In this document: positions 21,986-28,269 of the stretch, piece by piece
Numbering within the stretch: the first letter of the stretch is position 1
Layout of the letters: the number at the start of each line of letters is the position of its first letter
Assembly: GCA_910585375.1 (NCBI GenBank)
Contig: CAJUCZ010000019.1
Span: 1-35,080, forward strand
Length of the DNA: 35,080 bases
Reading direction: 5' to 3'
DNA from: an uncultured Alphaproteobacteria bacterium
GTDB lineage: Bacteria; Pseudomonadota; Alphaproteobacteria; RF32; CAG-239
Program-made: the position numbers and the translations under genes
The notes under the pieces: generated by a model
Database searches by the model: none
Seen by the model: only the letters and a program-made list of their open reading frames with translations
What the model was told of the DNA's origin: nothing

Positions 21986-22219
21986 ATGAATTTTCCGGAT
22001 GTATATCAATTCGCCAAAGGCGACAAGGAACTGATCAAAGTTTTGGGCACGGATGCTGACGAAATCGCCGTTGATGTCGATTATTTGACGTTTTCGCCCA
22101 ACAAAGAGGTCTATGTTCAAAAGGTCATCGCCAACGGCACAGATATCAAACCAATGCTGTCTGACCGGACAATTCATTACTTTACCAACAGAATTGAGGA
22201 GTTTTTGCGTAATGAATAA
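21986..22219 (+). CDS. Unknown 77-residue early protein
   Basis: First gene of the rightward early operon, starting MNFPDVYQFAKGDKELIKVL. It is acidic with alternating strand and helix (VDVDYLTFSPNKEVYVQKVI) and ends in a helix RIEEFLRNE. No domain recognised. By position it could be an early takeover, antitermination (N-like) or anti-host protein, but it is not Arg-rich like N. Confidence 0.6.
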   Translation: MNFPDVYQFAKGDKELIKVLGTDADEIAVDVDYLTFSPNKEVYVQKVIANGTDIKPMLSDRTIHYFTNRIEEFLRNE

Positions 22220-22337
22220 CATCGATCACAACATTATGGCTTACAACGCCGCTATGTTCGCCGCCATTTTCGGCGCACCGGCTCCACGCCCGCAACCCAA
22301 AAAAGAAGAAAAAGAGAAAGGAAAAGCCGATGAATAA
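22212..22337 (+). CDS. Unknown 41-residue protein with basic tail
   Basis: Starts MNNIDHNIMAYNAAMFAAIF, overlapping the previous stop by eight bases. It has a short hydrophobic middle (AAMFAAIFGAP) followed by a Lys/Glu-rich end (PKKEEKEKGK). It is itself overlapped by the next gene. Coupled overlaps support translation; function unknown. Confidence 0.5.
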   Translation: MNNIDHNIMAYNAAMFAAIFGAPAPRPQPKKEEKEKGKADE

Positions 22338-22656
22338 GATTGAACAGGAAGTTTTTGAGTGTTTCAACCGCCCGCGGACACTGGAAGACGGCTATAATCG
22401 CAGCCAGTTCCATAACATTCACAATTTCAGAATGTACGTTGACCGTCTGGTTGCCGCCGGAGAGTTGGAGGAAGAACTCAAAATTTCCGACAAGGTCGGC
22501 TGGGTTGAAGATGTCCGTATCTTCTCACAAAACAGACCGAAAAAAACCGGGCTTTATGAGAAAATTGACAACTTTATTGCCGGCACTTCTCTGCTGCTGA
22601 CTTTCGCCCTGCTCTTTTTCGGCTGGCACAACATAAATATTTTAGAACTTTTTTAA
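22330..22656 (+). CDS. Unknown 108-residue protein with C-terminal membrane segment
   Basis: The N-terminal 70 residues resemble a winged-helix fold by pattern (VFECFNRPRTLEDGYNRSQF, then VDRLVAAGELEEELKI). A hydrophobic segment at about 85-100 (SLLLTFALLFFGW) is predicted to cross the membrane near the end. Such a DNA-binding-like head on a tail anchor is unusual. No family recognised. Confidence 0.55.
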   Translation: MNKIEQEVFECFNRPRTLEDGYNRSQFHNIHNFRMYVDRLVAAGELEEELKISDKVGWVEDVRIFSQNRPKKTGLYEKIDNFIAGTSLLLTFALLFFGWHNINILELF

Positions 22657-22663
22657 GGACAAG

Positions 22664-23341
22664 ATGATGACTGATAAATTACAAGTTTATGAAAGTATCG
22701 CTGCAGTTATGGCTGACCTTTCGCCAAAAGGGATTGGCAAAGACAGAAAGAATCAACAACAAGGATATAAATTCCGCGGAATTGATGACGTTTACAACAC
22801 ACTGTCAGAACTTTTGTCAAAGCACAAGCTTTGCATTTTACCGTTTTGCCAAGACCGAAAAAGTGTTGAACGCCAGACGAAAAGCGGCGCGGTTATGTTC
22901 TATACCGCCGTTACAATGAAATATATCGTTGTTTCGGCAATCGACGGATCATCCGTGGAATGCTGTACCGTCGGCGAAGCAATGGACAGCGCGGATAAAT
23001 CAACCAATAAGGCTATGTCAGCAGCATATAAATATTTATGCCTTCAGATGTTCTGTATCCCGACAGAGGGGGACAACGATGCCGATGCAACAACGCCGGA
23101 GCCGATTACGCCCAAGCAGACAGCTCCCAAGCAGCAACCACCGGCAACAAAACCGCAGCCTACACTACAGGAAAGAATTGCCAAATTCAAAGAATACATT
23201 TCCAAGGCCACCATATACGACCTGCACGATACAAAATACAAAAACAAAATGGATGCCTTGTGTAAAGAAGCCGGTCCCGAAATCGCCGAGGAATTAACCA
23301 ATATTCACAATAACAGAATGGTGGAGTTAGCCAATGCCTAG
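22664..23341 (+). CDS. erf: ERF-family single-strand annealing protein
   Basis: A 225-residue phage recombinase. The ERF core covers residues about 5-130: VYESIAAVMADLSPKGIGKD, GYKFRGIDDVYNTLSELLSK and the hallmark end SADKSTNKAMSAAYKYLCLQ before a Pro/Thr/Gln-rich linker (about 145-170). The C-terminal helical part probably contacts partner proteins. It anneals complementary single strands for recombination and genome circularisation. It sits with Gp157, NinB and the SSB-tailed protein in one operon. Confidence 0.88.
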   Translation: MMTDKLQVYESIAAVMADLSPKGIGKDRKNQQQGYKFRGIDDVYNTLSELLSKHKLCILPFCQDRKSVERQTKSGAVMFYTAVTMKYIVVSAIDGSSVECCTVGEAMDSADKSTNKAMSAAYKYLCLQMFCIPTEGDNDADATTPEPITPKQTAPKQQPPATKPQPTLQERIAKFKEYISKATIYDLHDTKYKNKMDALCKEAGPEIAEELTNIHNNRMVELANA

Positions 23342-23831
23342 CATATTTGAAAATATTTTAGAGGTTGAAAAGCTATTAGACACGATTTTTGACCTTGAAA
23401 CGGGAGAAGTGGACGAAGAAAAAGAACAAGAGCTTCTCCGACTGAAAAATCAACTGATCTCTTCCGGTTTGGAAAAACTGTGCAATCTTCGCGCTGAGAA
23501 AAAGGCCTTTATTAAGGCCATGAAAGAGGAAGAAGACCGTATTTCGGCCAAACGCAAGCAGGAAGAGAAAAAGCTTGAAAATCTGGATGACTACATTTTG
23601 CTGATTCACTCCCGCAGCGGACAGAAAAAATCCGTTGCCGGCACATGGACGATTAGCACCAGACAGTCAACACAGGTGATTATCACGGATCCCAATTTTG
23701 CGGATAAAAGGTTTTTCAGAACCGAAACTGTCGAAAAACTCGACAAGGAAGCTCTGAAAAAAGTTTTGGCGACCGGCGAAATTGTCCAAGGCGCCGCTTT
23801 ACAGACAAACATCAATTTGCAGGTGAAATAA
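23334..23831 (+). CDS. Gp157-family phage protein
   Basis: A 165-residue protein with an N-terminal helical coiled-coil region (residues 40-95, rich in Lys and Glu, with MKEEEDRISAKRKQEEKKLE) and a C-terminal beta part with KKSVAGTWTISTRQSTQVII and the closing IVQGAALQTNINLQVK. This is the layout of siphovirus Gp157 proteins, linked in streptococcal phages to resistance and single-strand processing. It overlaps the ERF gene by eight bases, supporting a recombination role. Confidence 0.8.
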   Translation: MPSIFENILEVEKLLDTIFDLETGEVDEEKEQELLRLKNQLISSGLEKLCNLRAEKKAFIKAMKEEEDRISAKRKQEEKKLENLDDYILLIHSRSGQKKSVAGTWTISTRQSTQVIITDPNFADKRFFRTETVEKLDKEALKKVLATGEIVQGAALQTNINLQVK

Positions 23832-23832
23832 G

Positions 23833-24540
23833 ATGTTGACAACAATGTTCAATCCGAGCTATACTGAAAGCCTAAAAACAATTACACCGGCTTTCACACC
23901 CCGTCAGCGTGTATTTTTTATGCCTATGGCGTGGATGAGAGCTGAAAATACCCAATATCAGCCAAAGCATTGTGTAATTGCTTTTAGTGAGTCCACGCCA
24001 CTTCTCATTTTAAGGGCGTTTCTAAGAAAGATTACACAAATGACAAATTCAATTTCAATCTACAATTTTAAACAAAATCAAATCCGTACGCAATCTGTAG
24101 ACGGCAATCCATGGTTCTGTCTGGCTGACTGCTGCAAAGCCTTAGGCATTAAACAAAATCGTGACACCGCAACTCGCTTGTCTCAAGCGGGTGTCGGAAA
24201 AACCGACACCCTTACAAATGGCGGTAATCAAAAAATAACTTTCATCAACGAGCCGAATCTCTACCGTTTAATATTCCGCAGCAACAAGCCGCAGGCACAG
24301 GCCTTTGCCGACTGGGTTTATTCCGAAGTTCTGCCCTCTATCCGCAAAACCGGCGCTTATGCTGCAAACAACGCCCCGCGCCGCGAGGATTGGGAAATCG
24401 ACGACAAAGACCTGATTTATTTTCTCAATCGCTGGCACGCCACCAAAAACAAGAAAGACACTTTAGAATTTCGCCGTTTGAACAGCGAGATTGAAGAACT
24501 GCGCCGCAAGCTTGCCGCTATCAAAAAGGAGGTGCAGTAA
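23833..24540 (+). CDS. BRO-N antirepressor-type protein
   Basis: Residues 70-170 form a BRO-N domain: IRTQSVDGNPWFCLADCCKA, LGIKQNRDTATRLSQ, INEPNLYRLIFRSNKPQAQA and DWVYSEVLPSIRKTGAYA. The C-terminus is a helical coiled coil (FRRLNSEIEELRRKLAAIKK). Two starts are possible. ATG 23833 is tightly coupled to the upstream stop and gives a 235-residue protein with an odd N-terminal 69 residues. ATG 24040 gives a normal 166-residue BRO protein. The extension coincides with a promoter and inverted repeats (23836-24039). Such proteins antagonise phage repressors or act as DNA-binding regulators. Confidence 0.8.
   Translation: MLTTMFNPSYTESLKTITPAFTPRQRVFFMPMAWMRAENTQYQPKHCVIAFSESTPLLILRAFLRKITQMTNSISIYNFKQNQIRTQSVDGNPWFCLADCCKALGIKQNRDTATRLSQAGVGKTDTLTNGGNQKITFINEPNLYRLIFRSNKPQAQAFADWVYSEVLPSIRKTGAYAANNAPRREDWEIDDKDLIYFLNRWHATKNKKDTLEFRRLNSEIEELRRKLAAIKKEVQ
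23836..24039 (+). promoter_or_regulatory. Possible internal promoter and structured leader of the antirepressor
   Basis: TTGACA (23836-23841), 18-base spacer, TATACT (23860-23865). The roughly 170 bases before ATG 24040 contain GGCGTGGA (23928-23935) complementary to TCCACGCC (23992-23999) and a smaller AAAGCA/TGCTTT hairpin inside. The region is also an open frame, so it may be coding, a regulatory leader, or both. Confidence 0.4.
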
Positions 24541-24953
24541 TGTACATCAGCCAGTTGTCACAGTTAAAGCCCAGTTTCCGCACTTTGTTCAATCAGGCCG
24601 AGCTTTTGCTTAATTCCGGAAAAAAGATAAATGTCGAAATAACCGAAAAAAAGCAAAAACGCAGCAATGAACAAAATGCCTATTACTGGCTTTTCAACGG
24701 AGAACTGGCTGATTTTCTGAACGATGCCGGATGCAGTTATGGCAAATGGGCCATTCCTTACACCGGAGAACTGATCCATGAAATAAATAAAAAGCTTTTC
24801 GGGGTCAAAACAACAACAAAAATGTCTGTCAGCGAGTTTTGCGAATACATGAACAAGCTGATTTTATTCTGGCAGGAAAGAACCAACGGAAATTTCTGCA
24901 TTTCGGAACTGCCGGCCAACTATCTTGAAAGGAAAGGATATCAAATATTATGA
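24540..24953 (+). CDS. ninB: NinB/Orf-family recombination protein
   Basis: A 137-residue protein with the NinB pattern: NVEITEKKQKRSNEQNAYYW, then WAIPYTGELIHEINKKLFGV and SVSEFCEYMNKLILFWQER before a final ISELPANYLE. Lambda Orf/NinB binds DNA and SSB and helps load annealing proteins in place of RecFOR. It overlaps the BRO stop and the next gene. The partner with an SSB-type tail immediately downstream fits its known SSB interaction. Confidence 0.85.
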   Translation: MYISQLSQLKPSFRTLFNQAELLLNSGKKINVEITEKKQKRSNEQNAYYWLFNGELADFLNDAGCSYGKWAIPYTGELIHEINKKLFGVKTTTKMSVSEFCEYMNKLILFWQERTNGNFCISELPANYLERKGYQIL

Positions 24954-25309
24954 GTGAACAAAAAAACATGCCCGTTATTTCGCGTTATGACCGCTTATTG
25001 TCGGCCTCTGTATTCAGCCGCGAGGTTGATTTGAAAGGCGACGGAAAATTGCAGACGGTTTATTCCGTATGCATCCAGCGTTCATATCAGAACAAGAAAA
25101 AAGGCGATGAATGGATCCGTGAAAAAATCAATTTAACGCCTGACGAATGCTTGCGCATGGCTGCCATGCTGACAAGAACATATCAGGAAACGCTGGACTA
25201 CGCCCGCGAACACAAAAAAGACAGCCAAAACGGCGGAAACTATCCGGCACAATCTTTTGACGCTCCGGAAGCGCCGGCGGCCGATCTGGATGATGATATT
25301 CCGTTTTAG
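24950..25309 (+). CDS. Predicted ssDNA-associated protein with SSB-type C-terminal tip
   Basis: A 119-residue protein. The first 75 residues are a small beta-rich basic domain (FSREVDLKGDGKLQTVYSV, QRSYQNKKKGDEWIREKINL). A disordered Asn/Gly/Pro/Ala linker follows, ending in DLDDDIPF. That end is identical to the DDDIPF tip by which bacterial SSB recruits repair enzymes. The N-terminal domain is not a clear OB fold, so it may be a phage SSB of another fold or a mimic of the tail. Context with ERF and NinB supports single-strand DNA work. Confidence 0.65.
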   Translation: MSEQKNMPVISRYDRLLSASVFSREVDLKGDGKLQTVYSVCIQRSYQNKKKGDEWIREKINLTPDECLRMAAMLTRTYQETLDYAREHKKDSQNGGNYPAQSFDAPEAPAADLDDDIPF

Positions 25310-25375
25310 CCATACCTCAACCGCCCGGGCAAGCGGAAAAACTGCCTGAAATTTAACTTTAATAAGGAAAACAAG

Positions 25376-25903
25376 ATGAAAAAAGTAAATATGCTTGAGT
25401 CGTACGACGAAATCGTACAACTGATGATGAAGGGCGGCAAGCCTGAATTGGCTTTAATTGATCCGGACAGCGCGCCGGAAGTTCAGGAAACTGACAAACC
25501 CAGCACTGGCGATTACGTCTACACGGACGGCAGTTTCAGCAAAGATAGTAAAAACCCTGGCAAACAGCTTAAGGGTATCGCCTTGTGGGTCACAGACAAA
25601 CGAATGATTACTTTATGGCCTGATGTGCCGGACGAAACAAGAAGCTATGCAGAAGCTGAAAAATGGTGCAAAGAAAACGGACGTAAATTGCTTGATAAAG
25701 ACGCTATGTATGCAATTTATGTAAATCGTGAGGTCTTGAAGGATAAAATCAACCTTAAAGACGATTGCAGATACTGGATAGACGGCACAGAAACGGACGA
25801 AGACGGTGATGAGTATCATAGATATTTATATATCTCTCTGGTCTTCCAGGGTTGCTACTACGATTACGACTACGGCTACACCGCCAACTTCGCGTGTCAG
25901 TAG
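25376..25903 (+). CDS. Unknown protein, possibly C-type-lectin-like (Lcl/DUF1566-like)
   Basis: A 175-residue protein. After a linker, residues 48-175 contain YVYTDGSFSKDSKNPGKQ, GIALWVTDKRMITLW, SYAEAEKWCKENGRKLLDKD (a Lcl-type helix with Cys), YWIDGTETDEDGDEYHRYLY and a final Tyr/Asp-rich strand CYYDYDYGYTANFACQ. The order of elements resembles Lcl/DUF1566 C-type-lectin-like domains. The last 14 codons nearly all end in C, unlike the AT-ending codons just before. No signal peptide is visible. Function unknown. Confidence 0.5.
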   Translation: MKKVNMLESYDEIVQLMMKGGKPELALIDPDSAPEVQETDKPSTGDYVYTDGSFSKDSKNPGKQLKGIALWVTDKRMITLWPDVPDETRSYAEAEKWCKENGRKLLDKDAMYAIYVNREVLKDKINLKDDCRYWIDGTETDEDGDEYHRYLYISLVFQGCYYDYDYGYTANFACQ

Positions 25904-25963
25904 TCGTTCTCGGCTTTTATTAACAATTTACCAATTTAACGATTCATAAAGAGGTGAAATAGA

Positions 25964-26083
25964 ATGAATGTATTAGATCAACTAATTGATTGCATGATTA
26001 ATCAGCCGTTTCAAACGGGATTGGCTTTAGCAATTGTGTTTCTTCCTTTTATATTTTTACTTATCCTCGGAGGAACAAAATGA
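25964..26083 (+). CDS. 39-residue single-span membrane protein
   Basis: Starts MNVLDQLIDCMINQPFQTGL after GAGGTGAAAT; residues 20-36 (LALAIVFLPFIFLLILG) cross the membrane. Its stop overlaps the next start (ATGA). Function unknown. Confidence 0.6.
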   Translation: MNVLDQLIDCMINQPFQTGLALAIVFLPFIFLLILGGTK

Positions 26084-26421
26084 GCAATAACGCACCTGAT
26101 TATAATGATAATTTAGTTTTTCCGCCGCGTCATGACAAGACGGCTCTTGAACTGCAAATTGAGAATAACAAGCTAAAAGAGCAATTGGCCGAGCATAAAG
26201 AAAATTGTTGTTGTGCTAAAAATGAAGTGTTGTTACTTGAGATTAACCGGCTTAGAGAGGCTTTGAAAGAAATTGCTCGCAATAAGACCACCGAAGAACA
26301 GCAAGGAAATCATGATTATGTTGATGAGGACGGTGATTTAATCGGGGATTTTGAATACGCTTATGATGAATTTATTAAAATAGCCAGAAAAGCCTTAATC
26401 GGCGAAAGTGAAGAAAAATGA
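26080..26421 (+). CDS. Unknown protein with coiled coil and Cys cluster
   Basis: A 113-residue protein. A coiled coil at about 22-72 (LELQIENNKLKEQLAEHK) is interrupted by ENCCCAKNE and continues as LLLEINRLREALKEIA. The C-terminal part is acidic (DYVDEDGDLIGDFEY). It sits in a chain of ATGA-coupled small genes with a GGAGGA site. The three adjacent Cys might bind a metal or crosslink the coil. No family recognised. Confidence 0.6.
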   Translation: MSNNAPDYNDNLVFPPRHDKTALELQIENNKLKEQLAEHKENCCCAKNEVLLLEINRLREALKEIARNKTTEEQQGNHDYVDEDGDLIGDFEYAYDEFIKIARKALIGESEEK

Positions 26422-26618
26422 TTAGAGAAGGTCAAATTTATTCAAATACTCGTAAATTTGTAATAACGAGTGTTTCTTTAAAATGGGTGGTTGTTTTATT
26501 TCAGGGCGGGAGTGTTTATCGCCACACCAGAAAAAGATTTGAAAAATGTAATTTTGAGCTAATCGCCGAATATCCGACTTGGCAAGAAGCGGTTAATTCA
26601 AGGGAATTTAGGCTATGA
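26418..26618 (+). CDS. Unknown 66-residue protein
   Basis: A small beta-rich protein starting MIREGQIYSNTRKFVITSVS, with WVVVLFQGGSVYRHTRKRFE and a helical end (WQEAVNSREF). The pattern is that of an SH3-like or small barrel fold, which is a guess. Coupled by ATGA overlap to its upstream neighbour and by a four-base overlap to the methylase gene. Confidence 0.6.
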   Translation: MIREGQIYSNTRKFVITSVSLKWVVVLFQGGSVYRHTRKRFEKCNFELIAEYPTWQEAVNSREFRL

Positions 26619-27067
26619 AAATGAATGTTAAAGGAAATGATAATTTCCAAACTCCCGATCATCTATTTAAGCAACTGAATAACATATTTTGTTTTACGCT
26701 TGACGCGGCCTGTACAACAAAAAACTGCAAGTGTGTTCTGGGTTTTTATCATGATTTAGGGGATAATGCGCTAAATAGTGACTGGTCAGATCAAAGGGTA
26801 TTTTGTAATCCGCCGTTCAACCAAAAAGCAGCATTTATTGAGAAAGCATATAATGAAGTTATTAACGGAGATTGTCCTATTTGTGTCATGATCCTTCCTT
26901 CAAATTGCCAAGACAGCAAAGCTTTTCAGAAATATATTAAAAAGAATTTTTTTTATGAAACGCTTTCCGGCCGCGTCGCTTTTATTGATCCGGAAACTGG
27001 GGAAGCTATGAAGGGCAATAATTCGGGAACGACAATAGTTTATTTTAAGAAGGATATTGTGAGATGA
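26615..27067 (+). CDS. Phage Dam-type DNA N-6-adenine methyltransferase
   Basis: A 150-residue protein of the phage N-6-adenine-methylase family: NFQTPDHLFKQLNNIFCF at the start, FTLDAACTTKNCKC as the AdoMet-binding strand, the catalytic motif NPPF at 65-68 and NNSGTTIVYFKKD at the end. It methylates adenine in phage DNA, likely to avoid host restriction. It is the second methylase of the element, in the opposite early operon from the C5 enzyme. No nuclease partner. Confidence 0.87.
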   Translation: MKMNVKGNDNFQTPDHLFKQLNNIFCFTLDAACTTKNCKCVLGFYHDLGDNALNSDWSDQRVFCNPPFNQKAAFIEKAYNEVINGDCPICVMILPSNCQDSKAFQKYIKKNFFYETLSGRVAFIDPETGEAMKGNNSGTTIVYFKKDIVR

Positions 27068-27174
27068 TTAGACGCTTACTTTGCTGGCTCGGTTGGCATA
27101 AATACTGGTGGAGTAGAGAACTGCATAAAGACGGTAAATTTCACTGTAAACATTGTGGAAAGGTAAAGAGATGA
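27064..27174 (+). CDS. 36-residue Trp-rich protein with CxxC motif
   Basis: Starts MIRRLLCWLGWHKYWWSREL and ends with FHCKHCGKVKR, a single CxxC knuckle that could bind zinc with His residues nearby. The ATG overlaps the methylase stop and the stop overlaps the next start, so translation is supported by coupling. Function unknown. Confidence 0.55.
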   Translation: MIRRLLCWLGWHKYWWSRELHKDGKFHCKHCGKVKR

Positions 27175-27488
27175 ACGATATATTTAAGTTTAGGTGTTTT
27201 GATACGAAAGAAAATAAATATCGTAATGGTATGTTTATTTTTGATTATATGCGAGGTGTTGTAGATAAGGATTGTATCCTTGAGCAATGCACTGGCTTAA
27301 AGGACAAGAACGGCAACCTTATTTATGAGGGGGATTTATTAAAAAGTGGCATACATATTTATAAAGTTATGTGGTACATTGGTAAATTTGTTTTAAACAT
27401 AGGTTGTAAAAATTATCCTATAAGCAGTGGATGTGATTTAATGGAAAAAATCGGTAACATTCATGAAGATGGAGATTTATTGAAATGA
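27171..27488 (+). CDS. YopX-family protein
   Basis: A 105-residue protein from ATG 27171 (MNDIFKFRCFDTKENK). The YopX signature is clear: ILEQCTGLKDKNGNLIYEGD followed by a beta barrel and the closing EKIGNIHEDGDLL. YopX proteins are common in phage early regions and have no settled function. The open frame continues 18 bases upstream, but the ATGA overlap with the previous stop selects this start. Confidence 0.85.
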   Translation: MNDIFKFRCFDTKENKYRNGMFIFDYMRGVVDKDCILEQCTGLKDKNGNLIYEGDLLKSGIHIYKVMWYIGKFVLNIGCKNYPISSGCDLMEKIGNIHEDGDLLK

Positions 27489-27877
27489 GTTTAACAGATG
27501 ATTGGAAAGCCAGAAAGCTTAAAGAAGGAAATTATTATTGCAAAATTACAGTGTCACCTGAAATAGAAATGGTATATTCCGGCGCAATGTATGATGATTT
27601 AATTGTCGAAATTTTGGCAGAAGTTCCGAGTTATGGGAATTTTGTTGAACTCACCGAAAAGGTCAAGAAACAAGAAAAGGAAATAGCCAAGGGAGATGGA
27701 ATAATTGGCAAGCTACTTAAAGAGGGGAGTAGCTTTAGGACGAAAAACAACAAGCTCCGCGGATTGCTTAAAGAATGCAAAGAATATTTGTCCGACGTTG
27801 ACACATATTTTACTAAAAATGCAGATGAAGCAGTTTTACTTTTAACCAAAATAAACGAGGTGATAAATGACAATTGA
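27485..27877 (+). CDS. Unknown 130-residue coiled-coil protein
   Basis: Residues 1-55 are mixed (YYCKITVSPEIEMVYSGAMY). Residues 55-105 are a basic coiled coil (KVKKQEKEIAKGDGIIGKLL), and the end is helical. It overlaps the YopX stop (ATGA) and the following tiny gene. No family recognised. Confidence 0.6.
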   Translation: MSLTDDWKARKLKEGNYYCKITVSPEIEMVYSGAMYDDLIVEILAEVPSYGNFVELTEKVKKQEKEIAKGDGIIGKLLKEGSSFRTKNNKLRGLLKECKEYLSDVDTYFTKNADEAVLLLTKINEVINDN

Positions 27878-27953
27878 AATCGGTCACAATCTATCAGCAA
27901 TAATTTTTATCTTTGGAATGGCTTTTTTAATAATAAGAATTTTTAGAAAATAA
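27867..27953 (+). CDS. 28-residue membrane peptide
   Basis: Starts MTIEIGHNLSAIIFIFGMAF and ends IIRIFRK. It has one membrane span with a basic tail, behind GAGGTGAT, overlapping the preceding stop by 11 bases. Could be a small regulatory or toxin-like membrane peptide; function unknown. Confidence 0.5.
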   Translation: MTIEIGHNLSAIIFIFGMAFLIIRIFRK

Positions 27954-28026
27954 GTTTAACAGCCAAAGAAGTGTTACAACATTAAAAAATATTTAAACCT
28001 TGAATTTCAAAAGATCGTATATTACA

Positions 28027-28269
28027 ATGACAGAAAAATTAGAACATTACATGCAAAACCTATCTTCTTCCCCTTTAAATAAAGGGGAGGTTGATTTTGC
28101 TGTTAATTGTTTTTGCGAATTTTTAAGTTGTCTAACCGAATTATGGCAGGAGTTGAAAAGTGAAGGCTGTTATTTTGAGCAGGGTATCATCAAAGGAACA
28201 AGAAGAAGGTCACAGCCTATCTGCTCAAAATACACGCCTTATAGAATATGCGACAAGGAAAAATCTTGA
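28027..28269 (+). CDS. Small unknown ORF overlapping the integrase start
   Basis: 80 residues from ATG 28027 (MTEKLEHYMQNLSSSPLNKG), helical with a Cys pair CFCEFL and LTELWQELKSEGC. The last 36 residues overlap the integrase frame by 110 bases and look basic and unstructured. The N-terminal half has the look of a real small phage protein, but the overlap is unusual. It may end early through a frameshift in evolution, or be spurious. Confidence 0.4.
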   Translation: MTEKLEHYMQNLSSSPLNKGEVDFAVNCFCEFLSCLTELWQELKSEGCYFEQGIIKGTRRRSQPICSKYTPYRICDKEKS

